This document shows positions 11,698-25,470 of a DNA stretch of 64,000 bases, piece by piece. The notes under the pieces are model-generated. The model did no database searches and was not told the origin of the DNA. It saw only the letters and a program-made list of their open reading frames with translations. Every line of letters begins with the position of its first letter. Positions within the stretch are counted from its first letter, which is position 1. The DNA is from Pipra filicauda (lineage: Eukaryota; Chordata; Aves; Passeriformes; Pipridae), in the NCBI RefSeq assembly GCF_003945595.2, contig NW_024104909.1, forward strand, positions 2,528,501 through 2,592,500, written 5' to 3'. A program made the translations under genes and the position numbers.

Positions 11698-14600
11698 CGT
11701 GCTTTGGCATCACAATTTTGGTCAGAAAGTTATAAGTTAATGGCAGATAATGGTTTCAATATACATGGAAACCAACAGTGGATCGTTTATTGGTAGAAGA
11801 GTTGAAACAAAGGAAGGCAGAGAAAAAGAGTAATTCCATATGTACTTAAAATAATTACAGAGAAAAGTAAGTGTGAAGTCAGTATATGCAAGTCATTATT
11901 GAAATAATGGATCAATTAGATCTGAAAACAACTTTAAACTAAGGATAACAAAATGGAAAGTTTTGTTGGAATAAATTGTCTTCCTATAATTTAACATAAG
12001 AATAAGCACATTAAATAGGTTGCTTTTTGGTGAAATATTTAATGTACCTTTTTCGAGTGCATTTGGTTATGTTGGTGATTTGGTGTGGAAAAAACTAAAA
12101 ATCTGGTTTTTTACATATATGAGACTGAAATAGTTAAAAACATTTCTAGAAATATTGGCATGTTTAAAAAGTTTCACCAAATCGATGTGAAATTTGGTGC
12201 TAATTTGGATTTGAAGAGAAACTTAATGCAGTAGTGTTGTGTAAAGGGATTCAATTACAGTGTGCAGTGTTTTGTAAGTAACTGTCTTGCATAAAAAAGT
12301 TAATTAATCAGGGCTGTGTCGATTTCCTTGTGCCATGTCAATTAGCAGCAAGGTAATTAATCACTAATCACCCAGCGTGCAGCTAACTAAGGGACAATCC
12401 AGGAGCCATTTGTTGTTATTTTTTTTCCAAATTAATGGCACACAGAGCCATGAAGAAACACATCTTGCCTTTCATAATATTTTTATCGACAGTTTTGCAT
12501 GTTGTAATAGACTGCAGCAACAAGCAGCTGTAGTTCAATGGAATATGAATATTAAAGAAACAAATGAGAGCAGATTTATAGGCCATTGCTTTTCTGTTAT
12601 GTCAGTTTTGAGATTACACTGAGCAAATGAACAGTGAAAAATTACTCTTCCATGTGGAGAATGGTGATTAGACTTGTACATTAATTAGAGATTTTTGTTT
12701 TCCTTTTTAATGCATTTCAAATGAGTGTCCCCTATAAGTAAGGGTTTCTCCAAAATACGGATTTATTCATGCCTAAACAACAGTGTATAATACTGACATA
12801 TACTTTGCTCCAATAGTAAGGAAATAATTGTTCTATAATTTTAAGTATGTTTCAAAAAATAAATAGATAAATAGAAATAAAAACAAGTGACCAGTTGTAA
12901 CTGGTTTTGATATATATGGCAGGTTTCCTTTGAATTCAGTTAATTCACAACTAGATCCCAGGGAAAATCCTCTCATAAAAGTGACAGGTGAAGAACTGTA
13001 TGTTCAGCCTGCTAATTTTAAACACTCTGAACTTTCTAAAGGTGGGGTTTTTTACCCTGAAATTTTAACTGTGTATGTGCGTGTATATAAATATATATAT
13101 GATTTAAATGCCTTTTTATGTTAAAATCTGTAGTAACACATTTTACTGGCAGTGTACTTTGGTCTGTGTATTTAAATGCACACATCCTCTTTAACACAGT
13201 GTTTATAATTCTTTTAAAGAATGCCACTTAATAATACTTATTACTATTACAGTGAAGGGAAAACACAGCATACATTGGGCTAAACTGCTGATTCTCTTCC
13301 TGAAATCTCAGATAACATCATATAGATTATTCTGCTTAGCTTTTCTCAGCGTGTTACCCATTATATCTCTTTGGTTTTAATTTATTGTTTTTCCTCGACA
13401 GGGGTCCTCCTGAACTCTGGGAATAATGTAAATGTGTCTCCCTGCCTTTGTAGCAGTTAAACTGTGCTGCAGTAAATTAGCTATAAACTGATGCAAACAT
13501 GATGTAACATTAAAATTCTTCACCATAAAGCATTTGCAGACTCTTGATGGGAGATGACCTGCTAGTTTGTGCAAAGGAGGAGAGATGAGGAGTGATGAGA
13601 GGTAGATTTGTTCATCCATTTTGATGGCACACCTTTCTGGGGGCATATGGCACTCTCATACAAATTCCAACCACAGCACAAATGGGAAGAATAATTGCCC
13701 ATTAAAATGGCTGTATATTTTTATGGCTTTGATACAAAATCTGCCCCCTGTTGTTTTTTGCATCTGCTGCTCTTTCATCTATCCCAGAGCTTTAAAACTT
13801 TAATACACAGTGTATAACCCTTAAGTATTTTTTGCCAGGTTATATCCCTCTTTTTGGGAGCTCGAGCTCTGTCATTGTTCCTCTAGTCTTTGTTTTCCCA
13901 GGCCTATGGTGAGATGTGGTGCCTAGAAAGTCCACCTCCCTGTCCTATTCATTTAATACAAAATTAGTAAAACAAATGCTTCTATTGCATCTTCTGGGAC
14001 AAATTAAGATTTGATTAAATTTCATCTGTGAACACAAAGATTAAGTTTGTCTTCCTCATGCTCATATTTGTTTTTTGTATAAAATTGTTAGTTACCTAAA
14101 TTTTACTGATATACTAACAAGAATCCTTTTAATTCCAGAGGCTTTTTAATTTGCTTAAATGTTGTGATTTGCTGACCTGATTTCATGTTTGAGATCTAAG
14201 CTGAAGTTCAGTGGAGGAGGTGTCCTGACAGTGTTTCCAAGTTTACAAAGTTTAGGAAGAGAGAACCCAATATTCATTGTAGTAATACATTTTAAAATTT
14301 TAACCTTTCAAGTATAAAAATAGAACAAATAAGTTTAAAGAAGAAATCTCACCAGCATGATGTTCCTTAAAAAAATCATTTAGGCTGTAGAAGAAGATGA
14401 TTTGTATGCTTTCGGATAATTATATGAAGCAAAGCCAAGCACTTCCACAGCATATTGCTTATACTCTAATTTTTTAATTTGAAAAAGTAAAAGTGCAGTT
14501 CAACTGTAGGAACTGAATTTCTGTGGTTGCTCTTGTAGTCTCATTCATATTTGAATAGTTGAATGAATAATTATAGAACTGAGGGGCTATTAGATGAAAT

Positions 14601-15808
14601 TATAAGTTGTCTCTATGGCTTGATATTTGACCACATGCTGTCCTTAGAAAAGTCTTTTTTTGTTTTAACCTCATATCATCAATGTGTATTGGGAGAAATC
14701 TGCCTTTTGTGTGTCACAGATCAGAAGGATTCCAGTCATCAAATTACTTTGATGATTTTAAGCCACTTTTGCTTAGAAGTGGGCTCAGATGCTTCCCTGC
14801 TGAGAGTCAAACACATTTTCAACCCCATTATAATAGCATTTTCACTGACTGAGTTGCAGCACTTTGGCACTCAGGCACTAAGGAAGGTTGACCTACAAAC
14901 TGTAAGTCATTAAAATCTTTCCCCCTCCTGGCTAGTATATTCATTACTTTTGGGACTGGTTAATAGCATTTAATGCTTCCTGATGGGACAACTCTTTTCA
15001 TAAAACTGTTTTTATGAAGTCCATTCTTCAGTTGTGTTCTAATGGTGCCACTTCTGCTGGTTATTTTGGGGTGAGGATATTAAAAAGTTGGTAACAAAAT
15101 AAATTCTGTGGTTACTACATATTCCTGACCACCTGATTTCTCAGCTGGCCTGAACTAGCACAGTGTTTTTGCTCTGAGCTGAAATCTAGGGTGACAAGAC
15201 TTGTTGCTTATTTTTCCTCTGATCTTAATCTTTAATGTTACTACCTGGAAATAAAAGGCATGTTTTCAGATACTCTGATTTTCAGATGGACCCAAATCAG
15301 TTTTTTGGGATGGATATAATTCTGTTGTGCTTAAACTCAACTGTTAGACCTCACTTGATCATAAGACCTTGCAATACTACTCTCAGTCCCATGTTTCTCT
15401 TGTTTAGTTTCCATCCCATCTGATCCTCTTCCTGCCAGAACTGCAAATCCCTGCTCTGCCTTCTACTAGTTGCTTCTACAAGCTTTTTTAGTGCTTTGCT
15501 TTACTTTAGACATTTTATGTTCCATGACTTTGTTGGAAGGAAACAATGCAATGCAAGCACAGCAAAACAATTAGGTTCCTTCAGGCTTTTGATTCTAACA
15601 CCTCTTTGGGTTGCAGATCCTTTGGAAATGGTGGAAATCACTGTCCTGTCTTAGCATCTCCCAGGAATGCTGTGCCACTATTCCAGGGTTTGGATTTGAT
15701 AGGCACTTGGGGGCTAAGTGACTTTTCCTGTTGGCTCTGTTTCTTGCTTTTTCTCCTCTTTCATAAGATAAAGCCTTCTTTCTCATAAAAATGTAATTTT
15801 ATATATAT

Positions 15809-15850
15809 AATATATAAATATATATACATAATATATAAATATATATACAT
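15809..15850. repeat. 21-bp AT-rich tandem duplication
   Basis: Two exact adjacent copies of a 21-base TA-rich unit (15809-15829 and 15830-15850), followed by the start of a third (about 5 bases). It sits in a longer TA-rich patch beginning near 15799. Confidence 0.9.
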
Positions 15851-17149
15851 AATATTATTTTTGGCTCATTCATTGATGGGGCATTCTGCTTTTCCAGTGA
15901 CATTTCTTTGTAGAAAGTATTCAGTGCCAAAGATTTGAGGTCATTGGCCCTTCCTATAGTTCTTTCCAAGGTGTGACCATGACAAATACAGAGCTGGATT
16001 GAAAGGTAGAATTCAAAGGCTAAAAAATGCTCTCAGAGCACATTAAGAGCTCACACTTTCACAGAGGTGTATCCTCAGTGTCTCTTGCATTTAAATATGA
16101 CCATTTAAATGTGTTGTTTGTATTACCTATTGTAAACTATTTAAGGAATTCTCACTCACAAACACATTCTCTAAGGGACTGAAGTGAGCAAGGCACCACG
16201 TGGTCCAGCCCTCATGTTTTTCTCATGCATTGCTAATTTTCATCTATAAAATTTTATTTATTAGACCCCTGCACCTTTTATTTGTTTGGTTGTATAGGCA
16301 GAGAGTTCACTCTATCAAAGGAACCACAGCATAGACTTGTAGATCTTTCTGCTGTAATTATGTCTTCAGTCCACTGAAAACTACATTTTACATTTTCCTA
16401 AGTATATTGTCTTAATTTTTACCCAGGACTGTATACATGGAAAGGAAAAGGACAAAAGTTACATAGTTTCAGCAGTAGGTCATAATTCTAGAACTCCTAT
16501 ATTTGTACTGTTCAATATTCAGTGTTATTGAATATGCAAAAGTGCTTACAGCATTTAAATCTGTATGATATATATTTGTTTTTTCTCAAAAGAATGCTTT
16601 CTATTAGTATTTATTTAACACTTCTTAAATACTGTTGCTTGCAAAGTTATCAACAGTATATTGAGTTCTGCAAGTTCATCTTGCTGATTTTGACACACAT
16701 TCTTATTACAGAAAGGAATAAAAATCTGGTATTTGCACTTTTTAAGACAGTTCTAATTTATTTGTATTGCTGTAAGGTTGGTTTATATTGTATCACAGAC
16801 AAGTAAATCTTTGCAGAACTTACTGTATAATCTTTTTGTCAGTGAGAAGGACCTTGCAAAGCCCCACAGCAGTAAGGCAATAGTGGAAAGTCACCACAAT
16901 GACAATATTTACCTTCACATGTTCAGCCAGCAAGGCCTATGAGTTGTGAATTTTTCATTTCCTTTTTCAAATTCAAGGCTTCTTTTAAAATTTATTACCT
17001 AAACAGATGAAAGACCAAGGAGGTTTGAAATAATTGTTTTTCAGATTTGAAAACCTCAGTGTTTTATACATCATTATTTCCGTTTACTTACTCCTTATTA
17101 GGGCTTTAAAAAGAAATGTTTATTTCTTTTATCTCTTTATTTATAAACT

Positions 17150-17167
17150 AAAAAAAAAAAAAAAAAA
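17150..17167. repeat. Poly-A tract, 18 bases
   Basis: An uninterrupted run of 18 A in AT-rich intron. No retrocopy body is recognised upstream of it. Confidence 0.95.
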
Positions 17168-18150
17168 TCAGCATAGTGAAGCACAACTGATGCAACCTGA
17201 GTGCCACAGAGCTGGATTTGATTTTTTTCTGTCTCACTGATTAATTCATTCAAGAAATACCTGTTCTAACATTGAGAAACAATGTATGTACACAGGAGAC
17301 ATGAAATAATGAAGTCTGGTTAAAAAAAAAAGCAGAGAAAGAAAAGTGTAAAGTTTGTTTGGTTGCTGGGTTGGATTTTTGTTTCTTTTTATAATTAAAA
17401 GTTTATTAAGAGTACAGTTTTACAGACATTTTACAGAAAAAAAACCCCAAGCCTCTAAGTAATACTGTATTACTGTTCAATTTCTGATTAAAATATTTTA
17501 AGTCTCACATGGAACTATAATTAATATTTACACTTAGTTGCAATGACAATATAAAAATGTCTGGGTTAATTTCTTTATTTGCTTTAATTGCTTCTATTTG
17601 GTCTGAATATTATCTGAATTCAGACAGATATTTCTAAACTATGCAACTCTTGCCTTTGAAGGAATGAAAGGTACTGTTATGAATGTGGTACAACCCAAAA
17701 AAAACCAGAAAAGAGAGAGAAAACTCTTTCTTTCCATGGTTACACAGTTAAGACCCAGTTAATAATCAGCTCTTGAACAAAAGCAAAGCTCTGTTCAGTT
17801 GCCAAAATCACTGGATAATGTAGATGACCCGAGGTCACCTAAATGTCTGATGTCTCACCCTCACTCAAAATAGAGCTGACTTTGGAAGGCAGATCCAATA
17901 CTACGATGCAAATGTCTCTGACCTTATGAGTTGGAGCCTGAACTTGGACCTCAGGAGTCTCCTGGCTGAACTAGCCAACATTCTTTTTAATAGTGTGCTC
18001 TAAGAAACTGAGAGCCACCTCTGATAACATCATCCAAATTCCCAGTTTGTCCTGTTTACATACAAAGATTTTCCGTGTAAAGACGATCTAAAAGACTAAT
18101 AATTTACTTATTTGGTGACTCCCTCGTCCAGTTACAGGTAATAAGCATAA

Positions 18151-18354
<204 letters not shown>

Positions 18355-18357
18355 TAA

Positions 18358-18414
18358 GGAGCTCAGTTTTCCATGCCTTTAGCATGGAGCTCAGTTTTCC
18401 ACACCTTCCAGCAT
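18358..18414. repeat. Imperfect tandem duplication at 5' splice site
   Basis: Unit 1 (18358-18385, 28 bases) and unit 2 (18386-18414, 29 bases) both begin GGAGCTCAGTTTTCCA and end AGCAT. The duplication begins at intron position +5, so the donor's own GG is part of unit 1. Each junction makes a GCATG pentamer (18382-18386 and 18411-18415). Confidence 0.9.
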
Positions 18415-19975
18415 GGGTTTCACAAGGCTACACACTTTTATTTTTGTGGTTTTTTTTTTTGGCCGTGGCTCACCGCCGACACCAGGCCCGGGCTGCACCT
18501 TGCCCAGGGTGTTGAAAAATGACTGTAATTTGTACTGCCATGGTTGGTGGCCTCAAGCATTTCAGATGTCACATGTTGTTATGTAAATGCTCTCAGAAAC
18601 GGGGAACGCTTTGGAACGGAGAAATCGTTTCGGCTAAAAGATGTATTTTTGATGATTGCAAACATCTGGTTATTAAGGAGGTTGGATCAAGTTAATCCCT
18701 TTTTCTTCAAATCGTCTACTGAAAGTTGTCTCTGGACCTGAAAGCTTAGTGCTGTATTTATTTTATTTTTTTTATTGCAGTTTTCTTAGTTTTTCCAATT
18801 GCCACCTTTGCCATGATAGAAATCTGGGATGCTTCTCTCAGGACCATGGTTTTGGAGTATGTTTGCCTAAATAATGCCTTAAGATTTCCCTGTCAGTGAC
18901 CTGCATTTACTAAAACCAACCAGTAAACTAAGGAACAAAGAGGAATTCATAGTAGTAATTTCTAGAAATTTAACAATCTTTATTTCAGAAGATGATTGGG
19001 ATTTTAAGTGTATTTTTGAGGGAAAGAAAGAAGAAATAAACTCTCCTATAGCTCTGCAAATGTTGACACAGAAGGGCTTTGTATGCTGCGTGTGATGTTT
19101 AAAAACCCTAAAAACATTGATAAAAGATTTTCAACTGTTAAGAAATTGGGAAACCTGCAAAATCAGAAAACTTACCGGATCTCAGGCCAGAGTAGCATTT
19201 TGTCCTGAAAATTTGAAGTGGATTTGCTGCCACCTCTCTGTAAAGCAGCCAGATCTTCCTGAGAAGGGGTCAGGAAGGGTTGGCACAGGCAGCAAGGGAA
19301 GGTGATCTCGATCTCTGCCCACACTCAAATCCCATTCAGGAGCTCATCTGCTCCCACAGGGAATATCCTCTTGTACAGGAGCTGGCAGCAGAGCCTCTTC
19401 TTCTCCTGCTCCATTCCTTAGGCAAGTTTGCTAAATCTCATCAGTCAGCCTTCAGGCTGAGTTTTCAGGGATATTTAAGACAGGCAGTTTCACCATTCCA
19501 TCAATTCTGGCAGTTATTATGTCAGACAAATTAGATGTTCTGAAAATGAATATACAAATGATGCCACAAAATCAGTTTATTTTGTAAAAGTGTGCTCTGT
19601 TGTTTTATGTAAGTTTTTCGTAAGCAAAATAATATTAATTTAATAAGCAAAACAGTATTGCCACTACTGCAGGAAGGCACTGTGGTTTCTGAAGATTACC
19701 TGAGTTACCTTCAGGCAAGGATGGTGTCCCACCAAGGTTATCCTACTGTTGCCCAGACTCTCATTTAGAGTTAATCAAGGTATTGGACATGGCAATGATG
19801 GGAGCAAGTTTAGAATGTCCAACATTCAGATTTCAGTCAGAATGTCTCAGCTACCAAGTGGATACTGCATATAAAGAAAGTGGATTCTCGGTCTCTAGCT
19901 CATTTAAAAATAAATTCTTAAATTTGAACATAGAATGCAATATGTAGTGAGACAGCAACATGGGTCATTGCCAAT

Positions 19976-20005
19976 GGCATTAATCATGATGGCAATAATC
20001 ATGAT
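19976..20005. repeat. 15-bp tandem repeat with palindromic core
   Basis: Two adjacent 15-base copies, GGCATTAATCATGAT and GGCAATAATCATGAT, differ at one position. The core ATCATGAT is itself palindromic, so the pair also forms 10-bp inverted arms (19981-19990 and 19998-20007). Confidence 0.85.
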
Positions 20006-20784
20006 TAACACCTTAGTTTAATGTGAAGTCATGAAGTTATATAAGAAAATACCTACCAGTATTGGATAATACTTTTTCGGTTAGTATTTGCCAAATGAGT
20101 AAATACTTTCTGACTAGTAGGTAACTTAAATTTGCCCTAATTTAAGAGGCCACGTGGGTGCTCTCTGTGTATATGTATGTGGGGTAGCTTTTTTTTTACA
20201 GATTTTTGTGGTTCAGTTAGTACAGTGACTCAGCAGAAAGAATTACATTTCCAAGTGCCATACATGTATATCCTCATGTAATTGTGCTGCTCGTTTTCAG
20301 CATCTTTAGGCAGTAAGTTAGATGTGCAAGTGCTGAGAAGTCCTGTTGTGAGCCAGTACAGCAGTTGTGCCCTGCAGTCGGGTTCAGCAGTGTTCCAGCT
20401 GAGCTGGTTTCCAAGGGGTCAGCTCAGCACTCTTCCATCCTTCTGCAGGGTGGTTTCACAGTCAGGTTGGATGAGTCTCATTTCCTTCATGGCCTGTCCT
20501 TAAAGCTTCAGAGTGAGCCACGTGTTGCATGGCTCAGGAGTCACATCTTCTCACTGCCCTGAGTGCTCCCAGCTGTCTGAGATGGACCCTTGGTAACCCA
20601 GGGCCCACCTTCCCAGTCTAAAGTGATTTGACTCTGCCAAAGTTTTCAATTACTAAGCCCTGTCCTAATTCAGGGAGGTTGTAGCTCAGATATTAGTCAG
20701 GCTTAATTTTCTCCATCCACCTCTGGGTTATAATAAAGCCCTGCTTTCTGATGCACAACACAAATTGCCCACTTCCATAATTAA

Positions 20785-20828
20785 TGGATCAGTGCAGGAA
20801 TAATGCATATCTGTGTTGCACTGATCCA
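20785..20828. repeat. Perfect 12-bp inverted repeat (hairpin)
   Basis: Arms TGGATCAGTGCA (20785-20796) and TGCACTGATCCA (20817-20828) are perfect reverse complements around a 20-base loop. Outside the arms, ATTAAT on the left can pair with ATTAAT on the right after a short bulge. It lies in an AATTA-rich stretch that may be conserved non-coding DNA. The stem is too short for me to call a microRNA. Confidence 0.8.
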
Positions 20829-23800
20829 CAGCTGGATTAATAAAGCTTCATTCTGACATAATTTCTCTGGCCTAATGTGTTAGATCTTGTGCTATAACTT
20901 CACTGATGCAGTTTGGAATTCCTTTGTGATACTTTGTTCTGCGCTCACCCATTATGTAATCTGACCTATTAAAGAAGCAAAAAAAGGAATTTTCATCAGC
21001 AAAAATCCTTAATCAATGAAAATAAATTATAAGAATGTGGTTTGCAGTCACAATGGGAGTAGGAGTTGAGAAGAATTACAGAGATAATAAAGAGATCACA
21101 AGGAATGAATCAACTCAGAGAAGGAAGCAAACAACTTGGAATATCATTTGTTGATAAGAAAAATGGAAAAAGCTTTAAATGCTGTTTTGCAATTAATTTA
21201 GTAAAAATTTCTCATTTTTCACCCAAAGAAGGAGCCCAGCCTTACAGCCAAGCAAATAGTTTCACACTTAAGTATTTTCAATCATTAGAAAAACCCCACA
21301 CATTTTCTATAATGACAGATATAATTTTAATTATAAATTTACATTGAGTTCCACCAACATTTAGTTAGAAAAATATTGCTTTTCTTTTCGAAAAAGAACT
21401 TAATTGTAAAATATAAATCTGAAGTTTGAAATTACCTCTTTTATTTTATTTGATTAACCTTAGGAAGCTTATTGCTGAGTAATACCTGATCTGAAATAAT
21501 CTCCTTCACACTTCCTTGTTTATATTACATTGTTTTGGAACTGAAGCCGAATTATTTTGCTTTGAAGTTGAAAATCAGCTGTAAAGCTGAGAGCATGTAT
21601 TCCTTAGACTGACACTGATCTCTGAGCAGCTCTGCCCCCCAGGTCCCTGCTCTCTAACAGGTTCCTTCTACTCAGTCTGCCTGGAATCTGTAGTTGTTCT
21701 TCTTCACTGGTGTCCTGTTTGGTAGTGACTGTGACCTTTTCTTAGAAGCTGTTTATTGACCAAGTTAGGAAAGGCAAGGAGTCCCAGGCTCAAAGGAAAT
21801 CTAGATTTTGTGGTCTTAAGGCAAAAGAAGTTCGTGTGGTTCCTACTGAAAGCTCTGCTGTGCCTCCCACTTACTGGGGAACAGAAGACATGGGACTCTT
21901 TGCTAGGTCTGAGGAAAATTGTTGAGTATAACCATATTCCAGGCCATTTTTTTCTTATAAATCAGAGAACAGCACACATGCTTTAAAATGTGTCATTTAA
22001 AAATGAAATTACTGCTCATGAGATGCATAACTTTATCTCAATAATTAATGGATCCTTTACTTACGAGTGAGGCATTTCACTAATTCCTTGAGCTAGCATC
22101 TTGTTTATCAGCTCATGGAAAATACTTCCATTTTAGCACCTGTGGCATCCTCTCTAATGCCTTGTCACACTAGAATGTGCAGTTTAGTCATAGCTGCGAA
22201 TGTATAATTCATTTATGTCCCATCAAACCTCACTGACACTGAAATGAGGGAGTAAAAACTTTTTTTGTGTAAGAATACTGAGTGCTGAAATTTAGAGTGT
22301 GGAGGTCTACATTGCAGGGAGAGCTCAGCCTTGACACTGCAGGAGAGGGGAAACAAGGGCTAGTGAGGTTCTGTATGACATGAGTGGAGAACAGCAGTCA
22401 GAGCCTGTCCCTACAGGAGGATGTTGTCTTGGCTAGGAAAGGTACTCCTGGGGCAGATTTTGGATTTTTTTTTTCTCTTTGGCAAACTGTTGAAAGCAGG
22501 CTAACTGATTTTAATACCTGTAACTTTTTTTTGGCCTCTGTAGCAACTAGAATGTCAGCATTCCTTGAAAATCATTCACCAAACAGGAAAACAAGATGAA
22601 TATGAAACTCCACCTTTAATTTGCTGTCAAGAAAACCCAGAGTCACTGTATGTCTGGTAGTATAGCAGATAGAAGTATTAGTAAAACTTGTGTTCCAGCA
22701 TGATTTGTTTAAAGTTCTTCACAGGTTTAGAGTGTGATGACTTTGTATTCTGTGTCCCCTCTGCTCCTTTCAGTTCTGCTGAAGCTAACAGAGCTTTCAG
22801 TCCATACCTCCACTTCTGGTGTCTCTCCTGGGAAAACAGGAGATAGGAGAAGTAACAGAGACTATTCAGAAATTGTTCCCCTTGCTAAAGTAAATGTTTT
22901 CAAGTGCTACAGTCTAGCTGATTCAAAATGAAAGAAAAACCAGCTTTATTTTCCAACACTTATTCTGAATTTAAGAAAGAAGGATGATTAGTATACACTA
23001 CTACACCTCCTGTGGTAGTTATGGGTTTTTTCCAATATATTTCTTTAGGCTCACAGAAACTTCTTCTTACTTTGGACTCTGTATTTTGTGTATTTGTGCA
23101 ATTGTTACAACAAAAAATGTTTTTTGCCAGTGCATAGTGATTTATGTCTGCCAGCTTTGTTCTCTGCAGCAATGCCCTCAGTTAATTTTCCAAAGCAGAT
23201 AATGTAACTTGTTCATGGCAGAAAATGTTCAAACTGAAAGTACAAGAACCTGGAATTAGAGAACATTCTAAAAAGTTGAAACTGCTTCATACAAGAGCTT
23301 CAGTTTTCTGTTTACAACAGTGAAAATGGTGCCATTACAGTGTTGAAAGGTGCTACATTAATTATCAGTGTTTGGTTTAAATAAGGCTGCAGTTGCATCT
23401 CTTCTATCATTTGTTTCATGAAGGCTTCATGTGAATGGTTTCATGGAAAAGGTGATTTCCAGAGCAGGAGCTGGATAATGTGTAGGACAGAGAAGGTGAC
23501 CCTAACAGCAATTAAAAAACCAGAACCTCTCTTTTTTAGTTGTGATGGAGAAGTGATGGTGAACTGCAGACATGATTCCTATTGCAAATAATAAAATGAT
23601 GGTTGTAATGCCCCTTTGTTGCCCTGAATCCATCACTCCAAGGCTCTGAATGTGCCTTAGGTTGTCCATGTCACCCTGTGCAGGACGTGTGTGTGGCTGA
23701 GGGCCACAGATACTCAACTGCCATGAAGTTACTCAACTAAGGTTTGTGCAGTCCAGAACTGTTGTTTTATGTCATTGATAGATTATTCAACTCAATTCTT

Positions 23801-25150
23801 TTGAAAGATGAGGATAGAAAATTATAATGAAGACAGATGTAGTCCTCCCAGGATATTTTAAAGGCGGAATCTAAACTAGTAAAGAGTTTGTCTTAATATA
23901 GTTACAAAAAATGATTATAAGACACAGAGACTTAAATAAAGGAGGTAAACCCATGAAAGTCAGATATATAATACCTGGTGAGGAAACAGGTTCATATTTA
24001 TAGAAAAATAATTTCAGGAAATTATTGCCACATATGATGTTATTTAGATGCACATTTTCTTATTAAATCAAGACTTCTCAATTCTCTGAATTTTCCTTAG
24101 CACAATAAAATTATAAAAAACAACTGAATAGATGCCCTGAATTTGTTGTTCTTTTTTTAATGCCCCCGGGTAGCACATTAACACATCATCTATTCCTGGG
24201 TGAAGTAATTCAGATTTCAGTAATGTGGTTATTTGAAGACCCTGTGTTGGTTTATAAGGAGCATGATTTATCTGTCTGCCAAGACAATTCTTTTTAATAT
24301 AAAGTGTAAAAGGAGCTGTGGTAAGAGGGGTCCCCGTGTGATGCCTTCAATCTCTTCCCATGCTTAAGACATATCATCTGTTTTCTGCCTACAGCTTCAG
24401 AGAGAGGAAAAGGGGAGATAAGCCAAGCAAATTACCCTTTGGAAAATTATATACTGAAGTTCTTGGTGTTTTACACTTTGTCCCTTGGGTGAAGGATGCT
24501 GTTAGAGAACACAGTTGCCTCCACTGGCAAGATTCAGTCATAGGAGTCAATGAGTGACAAGGACAGTGAATAGAGGAAATATTCTCTGAAAAATCTATGA
24601 AAGTGTGAAGAATTCCTTTTCTTCAAACTTCAGGAGAAGCAGAAGGGGTTTTATTTAACATCACTATCGTAATACAAGACCAAAGGGAGGAAATAAGATA
24701 AAACCAGCTGATTCTTTTTTGTAGTGCAAGTCCTGTTTGGGACTGTTATACTCAGTTACCTGATTCCATCATTTGATCTTAATATTGGCCATGTTAATGA
24801 TGGAATTACACATATATATCTCATTTTAGAGATAGGTACATTTTTTTCAGCATAGTATTTATGAAGTGATTGTATTTTTAGAGTTCAAAATAAGCTTCTG
24901 TCTGTGCATGACTGAGAGTTATATGTAAAAGGAAGACTGAGGTGGATGAAGGAACCTATCCAGGGTTACAACCAGCTGCACTTAGTAATGAAATATTTAT
25001 CAGCCCCATTCATCTTCCCTGTATATCCACAGATCACCACGAGGAGGAAGAAAAAAAGGTCCCCTTTCTGACACATAGTCTCTCATTATGCATTATTTTC
25101 TGAGTAGCAATGTTTAATAATAATTGAGAGTAGCATGTTTTAATGTCCTG

Positions 25151-25470
25151 TGGTAGGTTGACCTTGGCTGGCTGCCAGCCCCTCACCCAGCTGTGCCCCC
25201 CTTCCCCAGAGTACAGGGAGAGGAACTCAAATGGAAAAGCTCTTGGGTTGAAGGTAAAGGCAGGGACATGGCTCACAAATTAACATCATGGGCAAAACAG
25301 ACTTGAGGAATGAATATAATTTAGTGCCTTTTGAAGTGCAGTTGGATGGTTAGAAACAGAGACAGAACCTAAACTACCTTCCCCCAATTCCTCCACTGTT
25401 TCCCAGCAGGAGTGGACAGGGATGTGAGGAACTGAGGGTTGTGGTTGAGGGATCTTCATCTTCAGCAAAC
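25151..25470 (+). mobile_element. Solo, truncated avian ERV LTR-like fragment
   Basis: It begins TGTGGTAGGTTGACCTTGGC and continues through CTTGGGTTGAAGGTAAAGGC, CATCATGGGCAAAACAGACT, ATAATTTAGTGCC, then ACCTTCCCCCAATTCC and GGGTTGTGGTTGAGG. The order matches what I remember of a widespread avian endogenous-retrovirus LTR family that starts TGTGG. No internal gag, pol or env sequence is present and the 3' part of the LTR is missing or too diverged, so it is a non-coding relic. Family assignment and orientation rest on memory of the consensus. Confidence 0.65.

Noticed and set aside
18770..18830. Acceptor-like TTTTATTGCAG at 18780
   Set aside because: Downstream sequence gives no RBFOX1-like peptide and no donor at a suitable distance.
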